Below the pieces are notes generated by a model that had not been told where the DNA came from, made no database searches, and saw only the letters and a list, made by a program, of their open reading frames with translations. From the NCBI RefSeq assembly GCF_910592395.1, contig NC_088316.1:20400001-20464000 (forward strand): 64,000 nucleotides of DNA, read 5' to 3'. Origin of the DNA: Lineus longissimus (lineage: Eukaryota; Nemertea; Pilidiophora; Heteronemertea; Lineidae). Shown here piece after piece: positions 14,601 to 29,600 of the stretch (positions are counted from its first letter, which is position 1; each line of letters begins with the position of its first letter). The translations under genes and the position numbers were made by a program.

Positions 14601-17600
14601 TGGATGCAATCTCCAACGCAGGGGTAGCTTAGACCACCTCTTTTGACCCATGTATGTCAAGGGTTCTCATTGACAACTCTTATTTATAGTCACCCTCCAA
14701 GTAATCATGACAAGAAGAATTACCTAAGTGATTGTGATTGCCCGTAGATCTCATCTAAGTAAGTAAGCATATCGAATTGGGTCAAAGCTCATTGTCTGTT
14801 CGGTTAGGTTGGGTCTACACGTTCAGAAAAAAGCTTCCCATAACGTGCTCGGGACACACTGAGATGTAATGCGGATTTTGCATCCTGTCTTGACAGAACA
14901 TCATTTGCTTCACTAACTTACACATAAAATGACGATTGGTCGGGCGGGGTTTAGATCAGTAAACCATTATGCTTACCATATTTACTTCCGAGATGCTGTC
15001 GAAGCTGGCAATCACAATTTCCATTTCAATCTCAAGGGGATCACCTGAAAGTCATAAAAACGAAATATTGATTTATGATAATGTAGCTGATTAAGTACAG
15101 AATGATGTAAGGCACCGATCTCATTTACTGAGAAAGACGGACTGTTAATGTGCTGTCCCTTCTTTCAGTCACCATCCTGAAGGATAACCGTGGACAGGTG
15201 CCTGGTGGGACACATTAAGTTTCACATACTCTTGCCTATGTTCAGATTCAAAATGTTCAAGTACGATGTATATTACCACAGCGAATTACAGAAAGTCAAA
15301 TGAAATAACGAGCAATGGTTGCATCTTGTGTGTCAGGCCAACAGAACTCCATCGTATCATGCATTTACACATTATCGACTGTCAAACCACCGCAGAACAT
15401 CGTATCTTCTCAGCGTGCAAGTGTCAATATGTACAACAAAAAAAACCCATGAATTTCATTTGAAAAAGTTCCATGTAAAGAAAAAGCTTTAGCTAGCGAA
15501 TGTTGTCTGTAGCGGCAGTCCAGACTGAAAAGAACTATCATTGGGATGATAAACACTCCTCAATGAGGAACGCTGGGGAAACGATGTCGATTCGCTATCT
15601 GCTCTATGCCAACTGTATTTCAAGTCGTGCTATCACAATTTCTATGTAGTTAATTAATTTGTGGTATCAGATAGTTAGTATAAGATAAAAACACAAATAT
15701 TGTTCCAGCTTGGTCTTGGATGAACCTTCCAATTTACCGAGCAGTGGAGTATGGCTATGCTTTACCTATCTGGTTCGTTTAAACTCCAAGTTGGCTATGT
15801 AAACAAAGCCAAGCTTGAAAGGCTTTCGAGAATTTTAATCATTGGTATAGCCGTTTCTCAACGCCCTATTAGAATGTGCGTTCTCTTTTGCAATGGTAAG
15901 CTATAATTTGTTGACTAATGGCAAAATAAAAAAAAAAAATTGAGTAGCAATCGATAGATATCTCTCTTTTTCTGTCGAAGATTCCATCCTAATCTAAGTG
16001 AACCTCACAGCCAAAACTTTAAACATAGACGTCAAAATCAAAAGCATCATGCTATAAAAAATGTTTGTTTTGTTATATGAATCACCCTGTAAAAGTATTT
16101 TTTGTAAAAAAAGTAGTTGGAGAATGTACCAAATGAGCGTCTGCACCTGAAGTCTTGTTTCTTTAAACATCCGCGTTGGGCGGATCATCTAAGCCATATG
16201 CTGGCCTAGGTAGACATGTCAGTATACAAACGTTCCTTCCTCTTAGACTGGTGAGTCTAGGTTAGGAGTTGGCATGCTACTTTAGATTCTTGGTCTTTGC
16301 GTTCGCCATTGGATCAACATGGACCTCATATTCCAACTCGTAACCTAACCATACATCCAATTGTTGGCCCTGTACTTCCTAAGATGCAACATTCGTTTAT
16401 CATAATCACTAACTGTGTACAGTAGTTATTTTCAATATTTGTCTCCATAAGTCACAACGATCCCTCCTCATGGCCCTGCTGTAGCTTTTTTACTGAGGCA
16501 GACAGGAATTTGAAAGCATCGGCTTAGTGTTCCAACTGGCAATTCAACAAATGGCTGTCGTACTACGAACTCGTATTGCAACAACCATTCCATATACCTA
16601 AAGTAAGAAGACCTAAGTACAAAGCAATCAACTGCATTCTTCCTCACTCAAAGCTCTACAAAGGAGAATCAACTCGTATTATTGTCTTTGCTCTTGGATG
16701 CAAATATAGTGTTACAGTCATCCAAGAAGAAATCAGTCGACCTGGGAAAGGAGGTATGCATGATAAGATGGCGGAGAGCTTGATCTCCCCAAATGGTTTG
16801 CTTGACTTGTTGAGTAAAGCAGGCCTGTCTGCCCCATCCTGGGAGCCAGTTCAGCCAGATTGGAGCTTGGTGCATACCTTGTGTCATAAAGGCCAAATGC
16901 CACGGGTTAGCACATGTCGATATCCTGGTATGTCATTGTTGTATTCTTAGACAAAAAGGGTCAAGGGTCTAGATGATTGCTTTACTTGCGCCTAGGATGA
17001 AGACTTGTATGTTGTGTTTAACACAAAAAGAATTGACCATGGCCTGGGGACGTGTCCACCATGTGGTTGTACTCACAGTAAGTGACATTTCTCATTCTTT
17101 TTCCCATTCAAGAAGAACGCACCGTTCACTATAGAATGTCCCAAGAGAGTAGTTTCACATGGATATCTCGAATAACTTCGCGATTCCATAACACATAGCA
17201 TTCCCAATAGATCTTTCTGCAAATAACTGTTTCCAACGGTTGAATTAGATTGCTTTAAAATGTGATCTAGCGCTTCCTAACATTTCAGTAAAAACTATCG
17301 TAGATATGTGCTTTTAAGAATCCATCCTGTCCTTGAAGGTATTTTGTTTGTATAATCGATTGCTTTGGCGTTCGCGTGGGATTATGGCCAGGAATACCGG
17401 AATGCTTCTCTTAATAACTTGAGAAAGAAAAACAAACTGTATTCTCTGTTACATTTATACTGATAAAGTCATTTTTGACACTCACCGTTGACTCACTGTC
17501 AACGTGGCCAACTACAAGGAAGACATCTGTTTGCGGAGAGGCCTCCGTACCTGATACTAAGAACCTTGATGGTGCCCACACATTTGATGGATAATGAAAA

Positions 17601-20600
17601 TAACCCTCCAAGATTAAAATCACGCGAACAGATGTAACTACAGGCACTTGTCTTACGATAAACCATCTGCCCTTCACACGCTAATCAATAGGAAATGAGG
17701 TTACCGTTGCCTGAGATGCTGTCTTTAAATGTTACTGTTAGACAAACCTTCAAGGAGAGAATACTGCGCCGATGGTTTTGCTGTGACAGTGAGTTGAACA
17801 GGCGTGAATGATAGAGTTCAATATCCTAGCACAGTTTCCAGGTATCTTGGTTTGAGAAACCTTGGTGAGACTAATATCTGAAATGTTAGTTTTCTCTGCC
17901 AATGACCAGAGTCGTGTTATCAGAGGTCGATGTGGGTACAAAAACGAGAATGTGATGTTAGGGTGGACATTCCTAATGCTTGTCACCCGATTTGAAAGTG
18001 TAAATGATAGTTTGGCGAAGGCCTGTTGTACAAGTACCAAGAATCAAATACAGTGCCTCTGTCATTGCCCAATATGATGGGTTATGGAGTCTGTTGGACT
18101 GTCACCCGTATGGCTAATGTATGAGCCAAACACATCAACATTGCAATGGCAGAAGCCGCTGCACTAACGTACACAGACAGAATATTGATGGTGATATAAA
18201 ATGCTGCCCATTGATTCCAGAGCAGTAGTAACACAAGCCATCAATCTTTGCCTGTGCCTCTAAAGCACCAGTTCAACACAACTTGAGTGATTTTCGATAG
18301 CCTCGGTTTTGGACTTCATAATCCAGGCGCGCGGCAAGTGTGCTGATGCACTGATCGGGTTGCCATGGTAACCGACGATTACGGGTTGGTATCTTGTCTT
18401 CGCCATTCGCCTCTCGTGTATCCAGAATGACAGACCTGTCCACCGAGACACAGTGCAGGCCATTTGTGTCAACCCCCTCTTCTGGTTATAAGCATATCGC
18501 TTTCTTTTCACATTGCGCCAACATAAGTGTGGTGTTTTGCTTTGCTGCTTTGTACATAGAAAATGATGCCAAGGCTAAAAGCTTGACCTTCTCTCTGATC
18601 ATGCTGCATATGCTTCTTAAGGTATATATTTGAGGCTTCTTTGATGTCGAGAACCTTGATTTACCCTCTGCTCATGTCAGGCTTGTCTCATTTGATCAGG
18701 CGACGCTGGTGGCTTGATGTATCATGTTTAAGATAATGCCAGGAACAACATGAACTTCTGGTCATGCTGTACCAGACTTGCCTCAACAGACTACAAGCGT
18801 TTCACATCAAGATGAAGGAATTATTGGCGAAATCTAAACTAGCTCATCTCCGGACTGATTCAAAGAGCCAGTAAAATCATTTGAACCGGTGAACCAACCA
18901 AACCACCTCCGTGGTCAATAGTATATCACAATAGTTCAAACTCGCTTAATGAACACCTCTGTGAAGCCATCTCATTGCTTGATTTCCCTGATATCCACTA
19001 CCTTGTGAATTCGATCTACTCAGGCCGTTCAATACTCCTTCTATCTTCTCTGTCATTTCGTTGCCTCAGAATGTCAAATTGATTGTCACTTCGATCGTAT
19101 CAATAGTAACTGAAGGGACACTCTATTTGGCTCGCAATGAATTGAGAAACGCCTCAAGGCTACTCTCCGAGGATGTGCGTGTTACCCAGTTACCTTCTTT
19201 GTCGACTATGACGAAAGAGATGTTAAAATGCGATGTGGTTCAGACTGCTCTCTGGTACGGGTGTAGTTCCTGCTTATCCCCATTGTTTATTACAGTAACC
19301 AATTCCAAGATTATGATAATGATGTTGTTCTGTTCTCGCCAAATGTCCTGCTATGTATTGTGAGCTGCAATAGATGCCAAAAAATGCAAAAAAATCGATA
19401 CGTGTACCCAATGCTCTCTTGGACCATCTATTATAATAATACTGGAAGGGGGACGAGGTAAGTCACACTTAGGGACACTGTGCCGCCTTGAGATTTGGCA
19501 TGGATGTTGGTCACATGTTATCCTGATGCAACGTTTTGTTTATTTTCGAAAATCTACTTCAGCAGAGCAGTAATGAGGAATTTTTAATCGGACACTGTCA
19601 ATTCAGAACCCAACTCACCACTCTGTATTCCACTTGTGATCATACGTATTAGCAAGGCAGATGCAGACAGATGCTAATCACTATGACTTTTACGCTATTT
19701 TATAGCCTTGCTCTCTTCTTAGCTGGCATAATTGACAAATATTTCCCAATTATTTATACCCTGCATCCACACCGCATCGAGATTTATGGACTAGAACAGC
19801 CAGATAACCATGGCAACGTAGCCTGCATGGATACACCAGCATCTTTTTGAGAGTTGCTAATTCATTGCAATCATTGCACACTTAGAACGAGATTTATATC
19901 AATTGTTGCTCGGTTGCGTGATAGCTTGCTTGGCATGGATGGGGGTATATTCGAAAATCTATCGTCAAATGCATCGTTGGATCATGGAGTAACTCCATCT
20001 CAACTGAATGGGTTTAATTTAGAGACGACCCCCTTGCCGCCGTTCTCGTTGGAAAGAAACCTTGACAGTTAATGTAACGAAACGTGTCTCATTCCCGAAT
20101 CAACTTGCATGAGGAATACTGTTCGGCAAAGGCAAGCAGTGGAAGTTGCCGTCATCACTCGCACCTCAACTCAAATGTCATTGGTCTTAGATCGCGCGTA
20201 GACTGAATACTATTTACTGAATACCAAGTTAGTCAATATTCATGATAGAATGTAAATATTTGCTGTGAATATACATGCTTTATTTTAGATGTGACAAACT
20301 CTACTTTGAGCGACCAATTCTCCTTTATGCTAGAACTTGCAATAAAAATTATGGAAAGGCAATGATGGTTTTGAAAGTGGTACTTTGTGTGAAGGACAAT
20401 TACTCAACCAACATACTGAAATCGTTACTCTGAAATGGTTCCTTCTCTATCCTCCTCAATCTTCAGAGTGCTCTCAACCTTGTCAAAGTCAAACGGTTAT
20501 AACTTGTAGATACTGCGCCTTTATTGATGTCGTAGTGGGCTGTAAACGTTGTGGGAAATTTCTGACCTCTTGAGCGGCAGGACCTCTGCTTTAGATAGGC

Positions 20601-23600
20601 GGGCACAAGATGAAAGGTAATTGCTTACCGGTCACACCCAGTCCAATCACAGAGCAATAATCTGTTCTCCTTCGACTGGAAGCTCAGGGGGAAAGTTTAT
20701 CGACCAACCGCACTTCACCGCATGTCAGTAAGCAAATTTATCAAACTTCATAGTAACAATAAATCTATGTGGTAGGTCAGGACGTTCTAAATATTTGAGC
20801 TATTATAGCATTACCTGAAGATTTTTTTAGTAGTTGAAAATATTGAAATGAGCTTCGTTCTTACGCAATTATCAGCTTACATATTAGCATTTCGATCTTC
20901 TATAACCTCCGAAATCCGCGCTGCTTCGCTTTTCTTGTCATCAACAGTCCTCACTAAAGAGTTGATATTTCCCAATCACATCTCAGAGGTAGCAATGAGT
21001 TTGCTTTGCAAACGAAACCTTCATTGTGTAGTAGATCATCCTGTAGCTATTTCCTCCCCATAAACCGATGCCTATCTTGTGAGCAATTCCCTAAATACGT
21101 CTTAGTAGATCCAAGGAGTTTGCTCAGCTTCATTGTTTATTCAAATGTACCCATTTGCCTCACTGTTTAAACTACATTGGCAAGAGGATGAAACACGATA
21201 GGTGTTTTAAATAATTCAGCGTTAAGACAATCAGCATATAATACAGTGTTATAGCAGAAGACGTGGCGTTCCTCTCTCTGGCTACTGGTAATAGTAGGCC
21301 TTTGAATCAAGATGTACATGTAAATAGTGGAAATGACGTTCGAAGGCCAATAGGACTTTGTGAATATGTACAAGAATCGTCGATCTGGTACAAAAACTCT
21401 CGAAAGATAGATACAAGAAATATCAATCAATAGAGCCAACTACTCCAAAGAGACCATTTAAAGAAGATTCGTGAATATGGATAGCGTGACGTTCATTTGA
21501 TTGTCCCCATCGAGCTTTTGGTTCATTTGGTTTTTGCTCGTGAATGGCAAGGGTATTTGTGTATGGTTGGACGACTAGTAACTGTAAGACAGCGTCTCAA
21601 TTCTAATCCACCAAACAACGTGTAACTCCGCTAACATGAGATGGTGTCACTGAAATAAGTAATACGTTCCGGCATTTGTTTAGAACATTCCGGTTAGTTT
21701 ACAAACCAGAGTGACGTAATGCTAATTGGTAAATTCTATTATACTTTCTACCCGCCTGATCAGCCCTACACAATAAAGTCACCATTACAAAAGAAAGCTT
21801 CTGTTGACCACAATCAATTGGTTCTAACGATCTGAGTGTGTTCTCTTTTTGGCTCGAGCAGTAATCAACTTGGGCAACTGCTATTGTTTTGTATGGAAAG
21901 CTGATTACTAATTTACAATCCAATTACGTTCTGCCCCAGAGGGTAAATGTTGCAGTAGGGGTTACACAATGTGTAGTGTGGACGTATGTTACACAGCAGC
22001 CTTTTGCAGCAATGAATGACTATACTTAAATGGGCAATTAGTTGATGTTTTGGGAGAAAGCATTGTAAAAGCAAAATGGACCTGTTCCTGCTTTAAAGTG
22101 GTTCATTGTTCTACACGTTTGTACTCTAACACCGAGTATCATAAACTTATAGTTATGGTACTTGGTATATATATATGCCCGCAAAGGAGTGGTGTCTAAT
22201 TTGATACACATCCGCCGCTTTGATTTAAATCAACTTGTTTCTCATCAACATTTTGTCGCATCATGGAGCTCAGATAAAGCATGCTTTGACGTTTTGGCTA
22301 CATTGATAGGAGAAGGCGTCTTATTCTCCAACTCAGTCCCTGCTGAGCGTTCATCTTGTCAAGTAACATTATAATAACCTTACCATTAACGATCAATCAA
22401 AATTCTTCTGGTTAAAAAAGGCTTTGTTCGTTTACATTTATAACACGATACGACGCTTCTTCGCCTTCCTGTTGAGTTTTCAATAGGCTGCTTCTAAATT
22501 GAATCGAATATTCTCCCGAGCTTACCACGCTTGAATCTACGCAAGCAGCTGCTAACTGCTTTACTATTCGCTTGGTTTCGCATGTGACCTTTAGAAATCG
22601 TTTAAAGAAATGGTTGAAGATGAAACTTAAAGTTGAACTTGCTTTAGTATTTTCTTAAATTTCTGTAATCAAAAAATATCGTTAATATCTTATGCCTCTC
22701 GCACTATATTTTGTTCGTAGAGATTGCCCCCTCTGCCTTGAAATATCCCTAATTCCTGAGTATGAATTACACCTAGTCGCGTACCAGTACCCCTCCTAGA
22801 GTTTGATTCACACCTTTTCTTCCTACCAGATACACCTGCAGGAATTTAATCTCTTCTGCCAACCAAATACCCATCCTGAGTTTGAATTGCACCTCTTCTC
22901 CCAACTAAATACCTCTTCATCTTCCCAAATTCGACTATTTAGTGCTAAATTCCCCAAGCATTTTGGAATTCAGATGAAATTCGCAATGCTTCTTTAGAAC
23001 GAAACATACTAACTCTCACCTATTTTTCCGACCTAAGAATTGTTCAGTACCAAATTCCCAAGCCTCATGACATTCTAATTGGATTCTGTAAGCTACTTTT
23101 TAACCAAACATTCGCCAGAGATTCAAAGTCTCTGTAAACTTGTCAGTCTCCATAAGGTTGTTACCACAAGATTCCAAAGTGACGCCTTGCCTTCTGTTCA
23201 ACATGTTCAATGAAGAATTAGTGTTGTCAAATGCCATCACCAAATCATATTATCATAATAAGATCAGTAGGAGCTCACTGATTGGTTGAGACAGATGGAG
23301 TTATTTGCTGCATATAGGCACTCATGGAAAGGAAGGAATGATGGCTGGCATCTTGATAGCGTCTTGTTAAGCAGATCAATGCCGTAATACCGACACTTTT
23401 TTCTTTGCGTCTTTTCCTGTCTATGGGTTGATTGTTCGAATCGAATGTGCGAGGGCTGATGAAATGTGGCACTTCAATCTAAAGAAAGCATATGGTGATT
23501 GTGAACTGTTTAATATGGTCCATATAATTGTTGTTCAAAATGCAATTTGGAATAATCGCTGAGATACAGTAACTGCTCTTTCATTGTAGCTTTTGATTTG

Positions 23601-26600
23601 TGTGACAAGTAAAGCTCTTGCTTGGCTGGTACTTCTGATCAACTCGATCATACCGGTCTTAAATTCACCAGTTTACTCTCCAAGCCTGGGTTATGATTCT
23701 GTTTGAATCAGTGATGCACCCATGATGTAGTCTCATCAGCACCAAATCGTCGCTTTTCGACCCTTATGACATTAAGCAGAAATGCTGTGCACTTAAACTA
23801 GATCTCATAAAACCACGACAACCTGAAATATAAATGCATGAGATTAGATCCCCTTACCATCCTATGCTTGCATCATTATTTCTAAATTATTTATTCATGC
23901 CGACATGCGATAAGTATCATCTACCACTATAAGACCTAGAGTTTTGTATTGTTTTAGCAAATTTGATCTGACATAAAGTATCTTTGTGTAGGTGAAGCGA
24001 AGTCCCTGAGGATGTTAGGGTTCCCTTCCATATTGTAATAGTTGTAGATAGCTAGGCCTTTTCCTATATTCCCCCAGTCTGATTTACCATTGGCTCCTCA
24101 TACCACATGACAAAGGAATCATAATGGTCCCTGCATGTAGTTATGTATAGTTTCCAGACGGCTGGCAACCTTTCTCAGATAAAGAAGATAACACAGGAAG
24201 ATATCATTACAGTAAAAGATGTTTCGTCGGATTGACAATGGGAAATGTTGCTTTCGTGTTTCTTGAATGCATCAGTATTATATGGTCACCTTGTTAGATC
24301 GCTGTTTTGGAGGAATGTTTTCTTGAGTAAGTAATGAATTGTTGATGTTATAAAAAAATAGCCCTTATTGTGATTTTGATTAATTTCTAGCTTTGGAAGC
24401 AGGTTTGTTACTTTATATAATGTGTTGTTTGTCGCCGAGATACTGCACAACATCTTAAAGCATAACAACATTACCAGAAGTCAAACTAATCCGTTTTGTT
24501 CTTTCGACAGTTAAGCATCTCAGTACACACATACATCTAAAGAAGTGACCCAAAATAGTTAGAGGTTTAAACACGAGAGCCGCATGCAGAATGGTTCATT
24601 ACTTTTAGTAGAACCTTCGATTTTTTAAAAGCAGAGCGATCTATATACTAACATTTATTTTGGGAAGGGTTGACTGGACTAGGTACGAATACTTAAAACT
24701 GGAACTGTTACAGACAATGCTCTTGACAAACTGGACTAACAAACATGAAATAGACTGGCAAACAAACGTGTTGGAGGCATTGAGAAAACTGTGTAAAGGG
24801 ACTGTGACCACTTTTAATTGTAATCAACTACGGAGCGCATGTAGACATAACTGTACATGCGTCTTTATGTTAATAACGTTGATTACAATATGGACCAATA
24901 GTTCCTTTAGACTGGAGAAGAAACACAAAAACTGGAACGTTGTGAAGGACATGGTGTTCATGATTAGACCACTGTTACAAAGTGAGTGCGTGAAAAAGCA
25001 CGTGATCAAATTCTGAACAGATGCCCTGCATGCTCAGCGAAACCAGACGAAAGTTGAAAAAAACCCTCAAGAAAACAACCTAACTTAGCCATAGAGTAAA
25101 ATACAACTCAACTTGAAACAAGAAACTAAACTAAAGAATAAAAAAAAAAAATTCTCAAAACTTTTGAACTCCATGAAATTTCAAATGAATTCTATGCATT
25201 CAGAAAGACGCCAAATAGCAGAGCACTTACCGACCGCTAATAGGTAGCATGAAATTAACAATAAAACATATAGAATATCGCATTTACATCATTCACTACT
25301 GACCAAAGGAAGTTCAATCATTTCGAGAAGAAACCTAGTTCAAGGCTTTATTCTACTAGAACATGTTGTCGTGGCGGATGCTGACACGACAGAAGAGACA
25401 TTAATTACATAGGTGTCATGTACTGTCACAATTGTTGATGAGAAATCTACAAATATATCATCATCACTGTATTATGTAACTACGCAAGTTTCTTCTGGGT
25501 ATTAGAATTATGAAATTCGTTTTGTAGGAATGTAGCATGTATCATTTTAAAATCTATATTTCAAATCGTTGTGTACATTGTTTACACATGTGCATGGGTT
25601 CCATTGATGGTGTGCAGTTTGAATTTACCATTAACGTGGTTCTAGACAACTATCATAATGAATAAACTATTTTTACGTTTACACCAATCAAATAACACAC
25701 AGATTTATAATATCGTGCAGATGAACAATACATCAAGAATGCAATGTCTAAACCTTTAAAAAGCGGGTGTAATGAATGTGTAAATATTGGTATGAGTCTT
25801 GATTGTTGAACGACCTGGCATCTACGGTAACTTATGATGTGGCTATATATGGTGTTTGTTCATTCATCAAGCAAAGAGAAAAACTAGATGGTAGAAAATG
25901 ATGCAAACAATCGTGCAGAAATGAAGTGGAATTGTGAAAATGTGGTTTCCAGATTACTGCTGTCCAGTTGTTTCGATTTGTCTTCTTCTTATACACTGTA
26001 ATGAGCATACATAATGTGCACCTGACGTTACCCTTGCCATCAGGTATCTGTAACTGTCAGGGGTTAACCTAATAACACAGTCATCTCACTTCCATGGCTC
26101 ATGGAGCACTTTATATGACGGAAGTAACACCGTCGAACGTTCCGGCCGAGCTGTAAAATGGAGGAAGGTTGTATGCACCAACAATAATAGGATTACCAGT
26201 TGGATGACAGATATATTCGCTACGGCTTCATTTATCTGCCATCCGAAGAGGATACGATGAACCAGAGCACTTTGACAATGCGATTCATGTCCAATTCTCA
26301 TGTGGCGGTCACCGCTATTGTATACGAAGGTTCATTTGATAATGAAAACTGTCGCTCAGGCGTGCAGGTGATAACGCGTTGTGCCCATTCATTGATATGT
26401 CTCCACAGACTGGTCGACAAGGCAGACTGCGCCTGCGTCTGGTTTTGTGTATCCATAGACCCATCATCAAGCTTGGTTTCCACAAGAGCGGGAACCGCCG
26501 GCAAAGAACTAAACACCATCCCTTGCCAATGTTATGCAGTTATACCCGTGGATTCCAAAAGGCCATTGTCGAAAACCCAATTATCAGCATCATAATTAAG

Positions 26601-29600
26601 ATCCTATTCATGTTTCACTCTTCAAGCAGTGCAGTCGTATAAACACCACTTGTATGCGTATCTCAACCCTTGACAACTTTACAACAACGTTAAAGACCAT
26701 GTAAAGTGACCGAAGTTGAATTGAAAACACGTGAAAAAAATATTTGGACCCAGAAATGTGTTTTCATCCTTCAGAGTTGAATTTTTTCATAATGTCAAAA
26801 TTCTGAAAAAAATTTCAAAGCCAAACTTTTTTTGGGCTGATCATGTTTCTTCATTTTGAGCAGAAAAAAAAACAAGTGAAAAAATATTTTGGCTTTTGAC
26901 AAGAACTGAGCCGGACTACGTCACTTTTCTCAGGCAGCAGTGTGGGACTTCGTGTCAGGTATTCGCCAATCAGATGACACCTGGCGTGCCTGTTCGGTGC
27001 AGAGAAGGTGATTTCGTTCTGAGCTTCGAATTGGCATTACCTGAGCGGCCGAACCAACGAATTCTTTAAAAATGTGTTGAATGGCCAGTCGATACAATGA
27101 CAGACCGCCTTAAAAGTCATCACAAAAATCAAGTCAATAAGTCTCACTCATAAAACATAGCATGGTAATTCACCGTGATTACTTTCATAAGCGATCTTAG
27201 AAGTTCTGTCCAGTGATAGCAGGCGATTCATCATCTTATTTGACTATAATAGCTCAATGCTCATGTCGAACATGGGATAAACGGTTCCCGATGACGTCAA
27301 TTCAAATCTTGCTCAGTCATGTGATATGCAAGCCGTAAAGCGATTCGTTAATCGATGGGACTCTCTGTGAGCTAACAGGATGGAGGTAGCATCTTCACGT
27401 CTGTGATATGGGGGGGGGGGGGGGGTAGCGGTGGGACTGGCCATGGAGAAGTGGTGAGCCGAGCTCAACCCGAAGGTCGTATGCTTGCCTCCTGGTAGAA
27501 CCACTAAACTGATGTAGGGTACCGGTGGGTCTGGCAAGGAAGAAGTGGTGAGCCGAGCTCAACCCGAAGGTCGTATGCTTGCCTCCTGGTAGAACCACTA
27601 AGCTGATGTAGTGTGTGCACCACTACCAGGTGAAAGTTCAAGTGAACGCCGTGTGAGCACTCCTTGATGGTAACCGGAAAAACGCCGACCGACCGACCAA
27701 CCGACTGACCGACCGACCTTCCGACCTACCAACCCAAGGAGTTTCGTAGTTGAGTCACAGGTCTCATAAGTCAATGTGATATATCCAATCCACGATAGTC
27801 ACGTGAAATGAAATTGTAAACAAGCGCACGTGCGCTGGTCAAATGACAACAAATGCATGTTGCGCGTTGCAGTTCATGCATTGCATCGGTCGAGACACTC
27901 GAGTAGAAAAACTACAGTGCATAGATTAGGCCCAAATCATGTTTTTAAATCCACCGACCATGTAGACAAAGCATATCTTTAGAGTATCGTTATCAGTTCC
28001 TTACTGCGTGAACTCGTTTTCCCGGTATAATTGACTGGAGATGCTGCTGTCAGACACGTCGGACTCCATCACGTCCATTGCGCTGGGCACTACACAGATA
28101 AATGTGCTATAGAGAAGCGAAAGGGATACTGCACTATGACGGTAGGTTGGCAGGTCAGTCGGTCGGTCGGTCGGCGTTTTTCCGGTTACCGGGCTATGAG
28201 GCGCGAATGGGATGCCGTAAGTGAGGTTGTCAGAGTCGGCGAGTAGGTCGGTCGGTCGGTCGGTCGGTCGGCGTTTTTCCGGTTACCCTCCTTGATTTAG
28301 GACATAGATATAGGATGGGGGTACCTACGCTAATCACATTGCCTGTCGTGGATGTCCGACTACTGCAACCTTACCTTAAACTTTGTATACATCCTGTGCA
28401 GTTTTTGTACTGTTTGCAGTCTAGATGGAGACATGAAATAACTCGTCGACTTTAGACCTGTATCGAGTGCCAGAAGACTGATTTGATAGCGTTTGGAAGT
28501 TGGGCATTTGTAAGCGAATGTCTTATGAGTACACATTCTCATTTGCTTATTGTCGCACGGGCTTCTCAGATCATTCGATATGAAATCATTATTTCGATCG
28601 GAAACGTTGATAGACCGCGCTATCTTATTCAGCCAGCCCGAGACAGAGCAAGTATAACCACTAATTGGCGACCGTTTCGTGACGGTTCATTGGTGATATA
28701 TTGGCTTGAATTCAAAACTAATTAAGTTTAAGAATTTTCCTTGCCCCCAGACTGCATCTTACTACTGTCACAAACATCAAGCGAATTCACTCCTTTGATT
28801 TTGTATTCGCAGCTGTGCCTCAAACAGTTACCTAGGCAACCATACATTTCTTTCCTGTGCTCCTTTATTGTGCGCCGTTAGCCTTGAGGAGTCAAGAACG
28901 CCACGCATGAGGAGGCAAGATGGAGATGGTTGTAACATTAAAATGGTGGTTGAGTTAGTATATATCATGACTCATAAGCAAGCTGTCTTTGCAGCGCTTT
29001 GATAAAAGAGCCGTTGAAGGTGCTTTAGATTTTAGACCAACGGTCGAAATCAAAAATTATCGGATAAGTGCGGCAAAGAGAACAATTCTCCCCTACTTTG
29101 GCTCAAGAGTCATTTAATGCCAAGCTAAGTACAATAATATGCAATGCAGTGAAAACTAAGCCATCCCACTTGAGGTTTTCTTGATATGATTTGCTGTAAT
29201 ACTACCAAAACTAAATATTTTAGTGTTCTAATCCGATCCTTAGCACTTGACATGGTGTTAAAGGTTCAGCCTTTCAGTTTTCTCTTCTTATTGTGGAGGA
29301 CTATAATATTAAAACCTTCTCAAAACGGGTCGACACATTTTCAGCAGAAGTCAAATATATGATATTCCGTGTATACAATATTGCTGATGCAGACCTAGAG
29401 AAAGAGAACTTCAATAAATATCCGACTTTTGGTGACCATATACCACCTAGCTTGGGGCTATTTGGGGTGAGTTTTTTTACAGATAAGAGGAAACACATGA
29501 ACGATGGTGTTATGTTTCATGTATCATGCAATATCCAAGTCCCTCTCGTCTGTATGCTGACCATGAACCTGTGCGTTCAAACTTTATTGGCCACCAGTCC

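Larger units (their letters stand above)
12738..14976 (-). other. Intron 3 of the GABA-A subunit gene
   Basis: 2239 bp between exons 3 and 4. It holds two same-strand ORFs of uncertain status (13326-13566 and 14092-14200) and an 88-bp tandem duplication (about 14510-14690). No other structure was seen. Confidence 0.85.

Noticed and set aside
16576-16950. 124-codon plus-strand ORF in intron 2
   Set aside because: No recognisable domain; the opposite strand is also open over much of it, as expected for chance.
17411-17677. Minus-strand ORF in intron 2 with GTGAGT-like donors, considered as an extra receptor exon
   Set aside because: Its sequence does not match any Cys-loop receptor region, and exons 2 and 3 already join in phase without it.
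24660-25016. 118-codon plus-strand ORF with cysteines in intron 2
   Set aside because: Composition is biased by a recurrent AACTGGA word, and there is no recognisable family or splice support.
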